The notes under the pieces are model-generated. The model had not been told where the DNA came from and made no database searches. It was given only the letters and a program-made list of their open reading frames with translations. This document shows positions 53,056 through 64,000 of a stretch of DNA of 64,000 bases, piece by piece (position 1 is the first letter of the stretch; each line of letters opens with the position of its first letter). Origin of the DNA: Rhynchopus euleeides (lineage: Eukaryota > Euglenozoa > Diplonemea > Diplonemida > Diplonemidae); contig OY723263.1 in NCBI GenBank assembly GCA_963210315.1, positions 1,736,001-1,800,000 on the forward strand, read 5' to 3'. Made by a program: the position numbers and the translations under genes.

Positions 53056-56000
53056 AACTCCGAAAAGTCCGAATATTAGGCACCACAGGCGCCTCCCATG
53101 ATCGGCTCTGATTGGCCCTGTGACGGTGTGGTTCGCCTTGCCACCAGGGGTCAACAGAAATGAATGTTGCAACGTTTCAACCTTGCCGGGGTTTGTGAGT
53201 GCCGATCGCCTGTCGGTGGGTGCGAGCCGTTGCACCCCACACATTAGGCTTCCCTGCCGCCTGTAGAAATTGCGACCAGAATAGGAATCGACTGTCAATC
53301 CAAGCTCTAAGCTGGTATCCCGGGTGAAATGAACTGTGCACGTCACCCTGCCTGGTCGTCAGGCTGGGTCGCGATGCCAAAACAAAAACAGAAGCCACAA
53401 CACGAAGTGGTTGCAAAGACCCCGTTCGGATCCCACATTGCGAGAGTTGGCTTGTCGGAGTTGTGAGGCCTTGCTCGCCGGGGGGGTGGGTGGGGAAGGG
53501 AGAGGTGGGTGGGTGGGTGAATCCGTTTTGGAATCGATTTCACACTCTTTCCTGTTTCTTTGAGAATATATGTTTGGACCCAAATTTGGTTCAAAGCCCC
53601 CGCAGCTGTCGCTGCCCCCCCGCTCTCACACACACTCTTTTGACTTTTCATGACATGAGCGGTGTTTTCTGCACCCTGTGGCAGCTGCTGGTGTCAGCCA
53701 GGCGAAACCCCAAAAGAGAACGTAAACCGGCAATAAAGCAAATGAACTCTGGTGATCGAGACGGCAGCCTATATATTGGGGCATTCGCACCGAAAGTGCA
53801 GGAAAGTGAGCCACCTCTCACAACTATGGTGTCAGCTTTGATACCTTTTTTGGCACAGTGCGAATCGATCAATGTACGGCTGACTTTCTTCCACAAGCTA
53901 TTATGGTAGTTGAAGCAGCAAACAGCAACATGCGCGCACCATTTGGCCTGCGATCACATGGGGAAATTATATCTACAAAGAAAAGTTACTTTTGCCGATC
54001 CCCCCCCCCCTCTAGAACACAAGCGATTGTCGATATACCAGAAAAAGTATCCAATCCAACAGCTCTGACAAACCTTCAGCCACCACCACCACGACTCCCC
54101 TCCGTCATCTCGCCCCCTCCTCGTTCCTCCAGAAATCCTCCCCTCCCTCACTGGTTAGGTCGATCGGTCCTGTTCCTCGCCGCTTTCTGTTGTCGCCGCG
54201 TTGCATCCTCTCATTCGCCCTCCCCCAAGGTCTCGATCTTTCCTGCGACCGTTCGCCGAACTCATTCCGCTTTCGCACGCACACGCCACAATGGTGCAGG
54301 CGTTTGCTGTGGTGTTGGCGGCAAGAGTGGCCGAGAACAAGAGTCCTCGATCCCATTCAATGAAATGTCCAAATCGTTCAAATTTGTGTCAACCGTTGCA
54401 GATACAACACAATTGAGGGAGTAAATTTATACGGTGCCACCACCCCTGGTGCCCTCCCAGCGGATGTTGAATGCCACAACGGTGGGCTGGACCCTGTTCA
54501 AAGTGAACCGTTCGAAAGTTGCTGTGTTCCGGCTGTTTCACGACAAGACTGGGTTTCTCAGCGTGCAACATCCGGCCTTCCTCACGTCAAAGCATGAGCC
54601 CGCCCTGCCCCGTCCTCCCGTCCCCAAACCCCCACTTCGCACACCCATCCCAAATCAAAGGAAGCAGCGTGTTTTTGACTCGGAATCCACTGCCCCCCCA
54701 CCACAACCACCACTTCTGCCGTTTCAAGCTGCCTTTTTTGTGAGGTCACCGCCGCGACGACCCCACCCTCTTCACTTTTTAAATCCTAAACAAAACGGCG
54801 ATCGGCACAGGTCGTGCGTAAAAGTATTCCCCCACAGACACACACCGGCTGTGATGCCAGGGTTTTCCTGCCTGCATCCAGATACAGCGGCCCCTCTCAT
54901 TACCCACCGGGGGGGAGGGGCTGCGACGAGCACGGCCAGACGAATAGTTTGAAATTATTCAAGACATGGCCTGCGCGTATGCAAAGGTGTAGGCAGTACT
55001 CCTGCCTGGTTGAGCCGGATTCATTTCTTTTTTTAAAACCCCCTTAAACCCCCCCCCCTCATTATCCTTCACCAGTGGCCCTTGCAAGGGCACCTCTGAG
55101 AGCACGGACAATAATCGTTCACGCCGTTCAAAGCTGACATCCAGTAGGTGGCCGCTCCCGACGATACTGCTGTGGCCCCTGCGGATCGGGGTTGTATCTT
55201 TAATTGACTCCACAGTGTCCATTTCTCCCCCGAAATTCGAAGTTTTCCGTCAACTGCGAAACCGCGGCCCATGCCAGGATATTTCTCGAAGGACTTCCCA
55301 CAGGGCCCCTCGGTGCTGGCGTCGAACTGGTGGAAACTGGCACATGTGTGCAGAAACCCCACACCCCCCCGCCCCCGCCCCCACCCCCACCCTCTCTCAC
55401 CTTACCGAGTGGGCAAACATACCAGGCTCCGTTGCCATTGCCACTGCGCCCTGATGATGATGATTTTTTTTATTTGCGGATGATATCCCCGCACACCCCA
55501 CAGACCTTTTTCTTCTTACAGCAACAGAGTTTTCTTTTCCCCAACAGTAAGGAGTATGCGTGGGTGGAGGGGGGGAGGGGGTGTGCCGTGGGTGCCGGAC
55601 CCCCCTTGCGTATAGGGCGCTGTTCTAGCCTGTTGTGTGGTGGTGGGAACACTCACCGCCTTCATCAGGCCCTGCACAGTGCGGGGTTCGGCGCCACACC
55701 ACCGTCCCCCCTGCTTGACGGAGGGCTATCTTTCTTTTTCCACCCCAAACAAGCAATTCAAACAAAACAGCACCCGATACGTATTACTGTGACGACACCC
55801 CTCCGTGGTTTTGGTGACGGTTCAGGGGGGTAGGTAGGTGGCTTCAGGCTTACCGTGTGTGCGATACAAAGGTCGGGGGTAGGGTGGTTGGGTGTTAGGT
55901 CGTTCTCAAAGTAGTTGCAGATTGCGCTCGCTGGCTCCAAGGAGGGACATGTTCTGAGCGGGGTTGGCTGAGACACAGAGATGGTGTGTGTGTGGATGCA

Positions 56001-58237
56001 CCGGTGTGTGGCCCTAGCCCAATCACACACCAGCGTGTAATCCCGACCTCTGTGCATCGGCTTTTGGTTCTGGGGGGGGGGGGGGGTGGGGGGCGGGGTG
56101 GGTGGGTTTAGCAGCAGGTTTTCCGTTTTCTCAGAATCCCGGGATAAACCATCTCCCTCCGCACTCCAACCCCAACCCCACCCCCGACCTGTGCCCCCCC
56201 CGCCCCCCCACACCGCGGCATTCGGCAAAGTGGTTCGCTACTAAAATGCGGCATGTGGTACACTGGCTTGTGCAGAGGAGAGGCTGCGGTTTGCACTTGC
56301 CGCCAACAGGAATTTCAAAACACTGCCACACAAAACACAAAAATCAGCCCGGCAAATATTGCCCTTCCCCCTTCCATCCACCCACAGCGGCCTGGCCCCC
56401 TCAGTCGTCTTCCACCTCCAACACAGTGGTGTGTGTGTGCATGATTTGTGGATTCTCACCTCCGGAACCTGCTCAAAGGGGGTCTTCGCTACGGGGTGGT
56501 CGACAGTGCATTTTGGTGCATCTCCAGTTGAATTGGCTGAAAACTGACAAAGATTGACGAAGGATAACGACCAGCGAAGACCCCCAAATCAACAATAAAA
56601 CCTAAAAACCTGTCCGGCAGACACCACACGGATGTGTGTTAGGGGTGCATATAGACAAGGGGGGGAATGGCGCACTCCACGGAATGTCCTCTAAAAACGA
56701 GTTGGCCCATTCATTTGTGTTTTTTTTCAGAGGCTGATTGACCCCATTGGGTTGGATGGGGGCAGCTTCTGGCATGGCATCAAGCTGTGGCTACATACTC
56801 CACCCCAATAAGTACTCACCTGAGCTGGACAGGGCGCCTGTTTTCCGAGGGCGTGTAGGAAGGAGGTGCGATTTCGTATGGGGAAGATGGTCGGACCCTC
56901 TCTTCAAGAGTGCATAACTCTGTGCACAGCTTAGCAAAAGGTGTTCTGTTCGCATGCTTCCCTGTTTTGCACGCGAATGCCTACCCCCTGTCCAACCAAA
57001 CCGTGTACCCCACCCCCACCCCCTTCGTCACACACAATGCGTGCATTTTTCTCAGAGTCACTTGCAGTGTTGCCATAAATAAAATGGGGCGTCGTCGGTG
57101 AGGCGGAGTTGGGGAGGCGGGATGGGCGGGTGGAGAGGGGGGGGGAGTGGCCACCCATGACCTTTTTACCGTTGCCTCGGTGTTGCTCTCCCCCTTCCCC
57201 CGCCCCGTTCCCCCTTCGCCCCATCACCCTCACTTCTTCGCGTCCCTCGCCTCTCATCTCCCGAAACGCCCCGGCCCTTCCTCTCCCGCTCCACACGGTA
57301 TTCACGTAAAATGGGCAAATGTGTCGGCCAAGGATCGTCTTTCTGTATGCCTTCCTTTTTGGTGTCGAAAAACGCATCCAGAAATGCGCAAAACAAAAGG
57401 TATCCAATACAAGCCGGGCCATGCAATGTATGGCTTTTCGGAGGCGAGATGCAAGCCTCGGTTAACGCAGCAAAGCGAAAAAGATATTTCAGTCATGTGT
57501 ATGGTAACCGTTTTTTGCTGGCCTGAAGGTGCATGCACAGTGTATTTTCTGTGGTGGTTTCGCCGCACGTATTTTCGGTACAGGCTCTGTCGCCACTTCG
57601 CTGCAATGCTCCTCAGTTATTGGCTGTCTCGTGATGTAGTTCGCTTGCCAGGCTGCAGCCACAGGCACCTTTTCTGAGACACCAACCTTCAGCTGCCATT
57701 CATTAATTCGCACCGTTTTATATTTTTGAGTCTTATGTTTTTTTGCGCCTCTGGCCTCAACGACGTGGATCCTTATGGCCACTTCTCGATTCTGATCCTG
57801 ATTTTTTTACCAAGTTTTTTGTGGTCTTGCCCGGAAAGGAAAACAAAAATGAACCGGCCGAGCAACCGACACATAACCTATCTGCAGTTGCTCGGTGGAG
57901 GCGGCGCTGGTGCCGCCCTCAAGGCACATGCTCGTCACGGTTTTGGGGGAGAATGGTAGGGTCTAGCACACGAGAGGGTTCTCCAGCACAGAGGGCTGAT
58001 GGCGCCGCCCCACCCCCACCCCCCGCCCCGTCTTAGTTGTTTGTGTCTCTGTGTGGCGGTTCTTTGTTCTTTGCCCCTTGCCCACCACCGCCTCACCCAC
58101 ACACCCTGCAGGATCACTTTCACACACCAACCCTGCGACACCAAGCAACCGCCGTTACCTTTCGCAGTCCCTCAGCACTTCACCCTACCCACCCACCTTT
58201 GTCCTTTTGCCTCGCTCGTACCCACACGACAGCCACA
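53056..58237. other. Intergenic, no gene seen
   Basis: 5.2 kb without a convincing gene. The diverged repeat shared with 33495-33600 is at 53765-53866. C or G runs occur near 54001-54012, 55050-55060, 55365-55375 and 56071-56087. From about 58030 the DNA is pyrimidine-rich, with an acceptor-like ACACACCCTGCAG at 58098-58110 ahead of the next gene. Confidence 0.5.
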
Positions 58238-59284
58238 ATGACGTTCGGTGTTGCCACCTTCCCGTTCCGCCGCTCGGGGGGCAAGAACCGTGCCGCTGGG
58301 CCTGGGCCTGTGGGCTACCGTGGGGCGTACCGCCAGCAGCCTCCCACGGCGTGCGCCAGCAGCGACTACGATGAGTTCCCCATCACGCACGCTGAGCTGG
58401 GGCTGCGCGAGCGCCGCTCCCGCCAGAACGAGCAGCTGCCCAACCAGGAGGCGCGCCTGAAGCAGCGCATCAAGCAGGTCGGCATCGGCAAGGCCACGCA
58501 GGGGTACCTGAACTACCTCAAGGCGATCCCGAAGGAGCAGCGTATCCCCACGGTGAACCTGAACACGCCGTCGACCTCGCCGCGTACCATCGTGAGCATG
58601 AGCAAGCGCCAGTTCCACGGTGAGCTGAAGGCGTGGAGGAAGTACCTCCACCACTTCGACGACATCAGCGAGGCGGCAGACAGCACCTCGCTGGGCGCCG
58701 TGGGGTCCAGCGACTCCGACGCGGGCGACTTCCCTGTGGAGCCTGTGCAGGCAGACGAGCACGCCGTGAGCTACAGCGAGGCCCACACCGAGGGGGGCGA
58801 CTTCTACGGCAACAACGACCAGCTGGTGTACGACGAGCAGGTGCCGTACTACAACGAGGACCCCGCCTACCAGTCCTACCCCGAGGAGTACCAGCAGTAC
58901 CAGGACTACGAGGGGGAGTACGTGCAGTTTGACGGCACGCTCATGGACATGCAGGAGGCTCCGCACGGCACTGAGGGGCACATGTACAACGACCTTCCCG
59001 AGGAGCAGTACATGGTCGACGAGTTCTCCCACAAGCCTCTGATGGAGATGGAGATGGAGCTGCCGGAGATGGAGCCCCTGCCGCAGCAGCAGCAGCCCCT
59101 GCAGCAGTCGCAGATCTACCAGGAGCTGCCCGCCGAGGGCTTCCCCAGCGACCCCAACTCTGTGGACTACCGCTACAGCTCCCAGCCGCCCCCCCTGCAC
59201 GACCTGTCGTTCACGTCTCTCGTGGACGGCACGCCGATGACCAACATCGAGGCTCTTGAGGCACAGCTGATTGCCTACAACTGA
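58238..59284 (+). CDS. Histone RNA hairpin-binding protein (SLBP)-like, paralogue B
   Basis: The 348-residue protein carries the SLBP RNA-binding domain at residues ~69-142: NQEARLKQRIKQVGIGKATQ, GYLNYLKAIPKEQRIPTV, then SKRQFHGELKAWRKYLHHFD. Its role would be binding the histone mRNA 3' hairpin; which paralogue does so, and when, is unknown. Outside the domain it does not resemble paralogue A. The N-terminus is short and basic, and the C-terminal 200 residues are acidic and rich in Tyr, Gln, Glu and Pro, with a poly-Gln patch. This suggests a disordered, prion-like tail. Codons for YLKAIPKE to LH are identical to paralogue A at every base. The start is chosen as the ATG in CACAATGACG; the frame is open upstream, but that stretch looks untranslated. 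Confidence 0.85.
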   Translation: MTFGVATFPFRRSGGKNRAAGPGPVGYRGAYRQQPPTACASSDYDEFPITHAELGLRERRSRQNEQLPNQEARLKQRIKQVGIGKATQGYLNYLKAIPKEQRIPTVNLNTPSTSPRTIVSMSKRQFHGELKAWRKYLHHFDDISEAADSTSLGAVGSSDSDAGDFPVEPVQADEHAVSYSEAHTEGGDFYGNNDQLVYDEQVPYYNEDPAYQSYPEEYQQYQDYEGEYVQFDGTLMDMQEAPHGTEGHMYNDLPEEQYMVDEFSHKPLMEMEMELPEMEPLPQQQQPLQQSQIYQELPAEGFPSDPNSVDYRYSSQPPPLHDLSFTSLVDGTPMTNIEALEAQLIAYN

Positions 59285-62200
59285 GCACCGCGAGTGCAGG
59301 GTGCGGTCGCCTGCGGAGGAATGTCTGGGTGGGGCGGTGACAGTATGCAACCACCACCCACTGTGGTGTAATGCCCGCAGTGGAAGGTGAATCCAAGTCA
59401 ACCCCAAGACAATGCCGCCATCGCCCCCTTCTCATTTCAGCAGTAACGCGATCAGTTAAAGGGAGGTCGCCATCGTTGTCTGTCGGCCCACAAAAGGAAC
59501 AAAGGAACCTGTGAACTTTTTTTTTTCAAAATCATTCTTGAACTGGGGGGGGGGATGTTGTGAAATTATGTCTCATCGGGCCGACACTTTTCCGCGAAGG
59601 TGCGGTCCGACACGTCAGTAAATAAGGGGGGGCGGGGGGTGGTAGTGGCGGTGTTAGTTAGGGCGGGTGTGTGCCAGAATTGAACACAGAAAACCTCAAA
59701 GTGGTCCTGCTGCTTCTGGTTTCTGGTGGTCTTACTTGCGATGGATGTGGGCACTTTTTTATCCGCCCGGTTTCTCCCTCCGGTGACGGGGGGGTGAAAT
59801 ATGATTGATGGGTTATGCCAACGCGATGGGACCACCGGGAGACAGGACGCAGCGCCTCGTCGATACCCGCATGAAAATAGAAGCAAAATAAAGTGTTTTT
59901 TTTGCTGGCTTGATTGCGTACCCTCTCCCACACAATCACACAATGGATTCCTTTTGAACATATCACACAGCTATCCGCTCCCATTTTGCAGTTTGTGCCT
60001 TTGCAAACCCTCCCCTCTCCCTTTTTCCCGTCGATTCTGACCAAAGATTTTTTGCTCCTCGCATCGGGCCATTATTTTTTCCGGGGGGGGTGGGAAATGC
60101 CAAAAAGTAACACTCGGGACTGTGTTCCGGGATTCTCAGAGAAGAAGAAAAAATATCCCCAAAAGCCAGCACAACGACAGCAGGGGAATACTAAACCTGG
60201 CATTTCAGGCGGCACTCCATGACGTCGCGCACCCTCCCTTTTATCTCCTTCACCCCCAACCCCCATTTTTCACCCCGTCATTGTCTTCCTCTGCCCGCAG
60301 GACGCCGGACTGTTTTTAGGTGGAGGGTGCTGAGAAGGGGAAAGGTTCACCCTTGTCTCCACATCAGCCCCCACCCCCTCCTGAGAGCTGGGCCAACCAG
60401 GGCTCTAACCTGTCATTCGGTGTTTGAGGAGCAAATCCCTTTCTTGAGTCGATCTGTTTATTTGTTTTGAAAAAAATGTCTTTTTTTGCCCCTGACGTTT
60501 TCCACACCGAGGTGTGGGGTGTGTGTGGAAACATGCAATCACATCATCAGCAACAGTCATGAGATATGTTGGGTTGAAGCTCTCTGTATCTGCTTCCCCC
60601 CCTCCTCCCCCCCGCACAGGCACCACCAGCACCGCATGGGTACGTGATCAGGCCAGCACCACTTCTAGCTTCTTGCTTATTCAAGTGAGGAATGTCAGCA
60701 TAAAAAAAATCCAAGAATTTTAAAGGAACCAGAAAATGAAACTTTAAACCCAAGAAAACCCTCCTGATGATCAGATGTTTTTTGTCCCCCCCCCCTCCCC
60801 CACAAAAAACACCGCACCACCCACCCCCCCACCCCCCATCTTCCGGGATTTGGCACAACAAAAATCTGCCTCATCCACCAATTCCCCCGTTCCTCCTTGA
60901 GAGTGACTTTTCACCCCCCACCCGAGCACCCACATACTTTCTCCACATTCCGTATCGTTCGCCCTTTCTGTGGCATATTTATCAAGCAAAAAAATATACT
61001 GTGCATTAGCATATCCCCCCCCCCCCCTGTGATCTGTCGAAGCCAAAAACACAAAGGAAAATGGGAAAACGACGAATTTTTGGGAGGGAGGAGGGGGAGG
61101 GGTCCAGTTCGGATGCATCGCGGTTTGCAGGTGGTGCATTTCTGCATAGGGTCCACCCTACCCCCCCAGCTGGCGGTGCGGGAGGGGAGGGGGTTGGTGA
61201 GGGTTTGTTCGGCGGGTGACACTAATTTTGTCTCCCGGCTTCGGCTTCGGGAAAGCAGCGCACCCCGAGCCAGGGCAAATCTGCACCGTGGCACCTCATC
61301 ATACCCCGGGTCTCCTGCGAAGGTGGGAGAGGGTCGATTCACCCTAAAGTGCAACGGGCACTTGACAGGACGCGATGTAACATCACATTTTTTTGTAGTT
61401 ATCTTCTTCCTTTGCCCATTGAGTCCCACCGTTTCCCACCCCCCCTCCGTTTTTGCTTTGTGCCCCCACGCTTTTTTTTTTGGCGTTCAAACAATGCCCG
61501 ACAAAAAAAATACTCACCCCGACAGATTTCACTCCCACCACCCCCACCTCCTCTACCCTCCTCTTCCACCCACCCACCCCCTCCCCTCGTCTCTGCCCCA
61601 CCACCCACATCCGGCCTTTGATGCAAATAGAGAAGGCCGTTTTTTGCGATGCGTGCAATACTGTAAACCAACTCCGCCTGGTCTTTAGAGTGAAGATGTG
61701 GGGGTCATCATCTGATTTCCCTCGTCTTCTCTCTAGTGGCTATGATGCACCGCATCCATCCGTGGGTGGGGTGTGTCGTGGTGGGTGTAGTTATGCTTGT
61801 GCGGCATGCAGCATTAACAAAGAGCGTGGGGATGGGGGATGGGGGGAGAAAGGAGGAGGAGAAGGAGAAGGGGGGGTGGGGGGGTGGCACCCCCCCTGTA
61901 GCACATTCTCCTCCCACCAGCCCACTATGTTCATATCACTGGTAACGCGGAAGAAAAAAAGAGGGCCCTGTCCCTTGGTGGGAGAGACAAGCAGCCCCGG
62001 AGGTGATTGCAGCTCAGAAGTGGGTTTTTCTGCCATGCACTGCCCTGGTCAGAGAAAAATGCCAAAAAAAAATGTATCTTTGCTTGCAGGTGACGGGGGG
62101 TGTGTCGGTGGGACAGGGCTCATCGCTCGTCAGTTGGAGGCCAAAAAAATATCACCGGAAAAATAAATTACGAAAGGAAAATATGGCAAAAAAAAATTGT

Positions 62201-63910
62201 TCGGCGGTGGGGTTGGGCAACCCTCAGGACTGGGGTTGAAGCCCCTCCAATAGAACCACCGTCACACTTCAAGAGGGAAAAAGAGAAAGGCCAGCTCTCT
62301 CCCTGGCCGTCTCGCACGCCAGGACACACAGTTGCTCGACGCCAAGCTAAATTATATCAAATTGCCACGCCATCCCTTTGGTCGTCGGGACACACAAATT
62401 GCGGGAAAATAATATAAAATCATCATTGTTGTATGTGCCGTTCTTCCCCCAGGCGATCCCTCTCTCTCAGTTGGCTGATGTCTCCGGGGAGTGTTTCGAG
62501 GGCGAGCCGAGACAGGGGGGGGGGGGGGGAGGGAGGGGGGGATGGAAAATACCAAAACTGGTGTTGCATGTTCATGGCGTGTTTCGAGCATGTTGACTCC
62601 CCCCCCCCCCCCCCCCTCCCGAGGCAAAACTGGGAGGAAAAAACAAAGTGTGTGCATCATCACGCTCGTCAAGCCGTGGTGTGCCTGATGGATGCGTCAC
62701 GCTCACAGATCAGAAGGTCCAAGTTAAACGAAGGTGTTCTGTTCAAGCAAGAAGAGACAGCGGGTGACGTGTCCACCTAGTCCAGAAGAAATGACGTTTT
62801 TTGAACTGTGGTGTCACATGCTCGTCACCCTGTTAATCTCTTGCCAGGCTGACAACAGAGCTCCTTCTGGGAAAAGGAATAGCCCGAAAAAATGGAAAGA
62901 CAGATGTGGGCTGAGTGTCACAAGCAGTTTTATGGGTCGCGGCAGCGCCCTCGCCCCCCCACCCCCCTCTATACCCCATACCCCGTGTCGTAGTACTCCC
63001 CCCCCCTCCCCCCGCCCGCTCTCGCTTTTTACTCTCATTCTTCTCTAATGGCAAAAAAAACGTGGTCGAATGTCATCTCCTCTTGATTTTTTCATCGATC
63101 CGTCCCCCAATGTTTTAGCTCTTTTGTGAGAAAGGTTCTCTTTTTTGGTTTTTCGAAGGAGAGTTCCACCGCCGCCCTCATCACTCCCGTCGCCCCAATT
63201 AAAAGGCAGCACATCAGTGAGAAACGCGTGATACAACTGCCCTCCAGAACAGAAAACAAAAATTTCATCGTCTGGGGTTTTTGGGAGTGATTGTCGGGAA
63301 GTGGTGAATGGAGCGGTAAAACCTAAAAGGAAAAAAGAAGAACCCCCCCCCCCTGCAAACAACACATTGCTCTATTTCAAAAACCATTTTTCGAAACCGA
63401 TGCCCGTAAGAGAGAAAAAATACCACAAACAAAAACATTAAAAAAAACCCTTCGAGAAAACATGAAAAAAAACGCAAAAAAATCGGTTCCGCCAACAATC
63501 AGTGCTCCCGCTAAGAAAAAAACCGGTCATATGGGGGGTGTCGATTTTTTCGGTTTTTTTCCGTTTTTTCCTTTTTTTTCGTTTTTTCCGCCTGTGGGCG
63601 CTGGCTGCGACTTGGTCAAAATTCGACGAAAAAAATCCGAAAAAAAAACGGAAAACGAAAAAACGGAAAATCCCAAAATCGACACCCTGATTTTCCGTTT
63701 TTTTCCGTTTTTTTCCCAGTACCAGAAACAGGCAGGGTCGTCGTAAGACCGGCGTGCCAAGGGGGAGGTGCTCGCATTTTTTTTTGGGGGGGTACAGAAT
63801 GGGTCGTTTTTGGACATTTGAGCCCACTGCGAGCAGTGCCGGGTCCCGGAAACGCTGTTTCAAACGCTCAAAAGGGGATGTCGTGGGCACCAGAACCCAG
63901 TAAATTTATC
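59285..63910. other. Intergenic, no gene seen
   Basis: 4.6 kb with many C, G, A and T runs (59550, 60788, 61015-61028, 62515-62530, 62600-62616) and no convincing frame on either strand. Around 63460-63720 an A/T-rich stretch contains repeated CCGTTTTTT and AAAAAACGG blocks in inverted orientation. 63775-63890 resembles part of the GGACA element. Confidence 0.5.
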
Positions 63911-63917
63911 ACAAATG

Positions 63918-64000
63918 GTCCCACCCACAAACGGGTTACCCCCTGCCTCTAGGGGTTCCCCCCACCCACAAATGGGTTACCCCCAGCCTCTAGGGGTTCC
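63918..64000. repeat. 41-bp tandem repeat running off the window end
   Basis: CACCCACAAACGGGTTACCC and GCCTCTAGGGGTTCC recur at a 41-bp offset (GGGTTACC at 63933 and 63974). At least two units are present, and the array is cut by the window edge. Confidence 0.8.

Noticed and set aside
58172-59407. 411-codon minus-strand frame
   Set aside because: Antisense shadow of SLBP paralogue B; Leu/Val/His-rich low complexity.
60897-61688. 263-codon + strand frame
   Set aside because: Pro/His/Ser low-complexity translation of C/T-rich DNA with no domain or start context.

Overview
The window is nuclear DNA of a unicellular eukaryote. Several proteins are interrupted by spliceosomal introns (112-261 nt, five of six starting GTATGY, all ending CAG). 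The gene content is eukaryotic: an oligosaccharyltransferase subunit, a RUN/Rubicon-type trafficking protein, an OTU protein and two histone hairpin-binding-type proteins. The noncoding DNA is packed with eukaryote-style DNA transposons. I cannot name the species. All nine protein-coding genes that look like host genes lie on the + strand, and most have a pyrimidine-rich AG acceptor just upstream of the start codon. This fits directional gene arrays with spliced-leader trans-splicing (diplonemid/euglenozoan or dinoflagellate style), but that is inference only.

Layout. 1-3577: 3' part of a membrane-anchored surface protein whose ectodomain is a 12-bp minisatellite coding PT-rich tetrapeptides. 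4655-6232: a ferric reductase/NADPH-oxidase-like flavocytochrome. 9138-9427: a duplicated copy of that gene's 5' end. 9472-10977: a CCCH-finger plus SpoU rRNA/tRNA methyltransferase. 11834-14539: a RUN plus Rubicon-homology protein. 15695-16914: a beta-phosphoglucomutase-like HAD enzyme. 18418-19671: ribophorin II/Swp1 of oligosaccharyltransferase. 24468-26912: a protein with two tandem OTU-zinc modules. 31158-32450 and 58238-59284: two histone-mRNA-hairpin-binding-protein paralogues.

The rest is gene-poor and repeat-rich. 16.9-24 kb and 27-31 kb hold an AT-rich nested palindrome (20557-21497), a fold-back element with target duplications (27867-28468) and a dispersed 60-bp GC hairpin repeat (seven copies). 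35.9-53 kb holds three near-identical 1-kb transposons and a nest of six transposons. The outermost of these (46142-53044) is a fold-back element with CATATGTTGACA iteron arrays. A pogo/Tigger-type element with its transposase sits inside it, and that transposase is itself split by a MITE. 59.3-64 kb shows no convincing gene.

Functionally the host genes are unrelated housekeeping, surface and regulatory genes. Nothing suggests a single pathway. The most unusual items are the duplicated OTU-zinc protein, the two SLBP paralogues sharing 144 identical nucleotides, and the readable order of insertions in the transposon nest.
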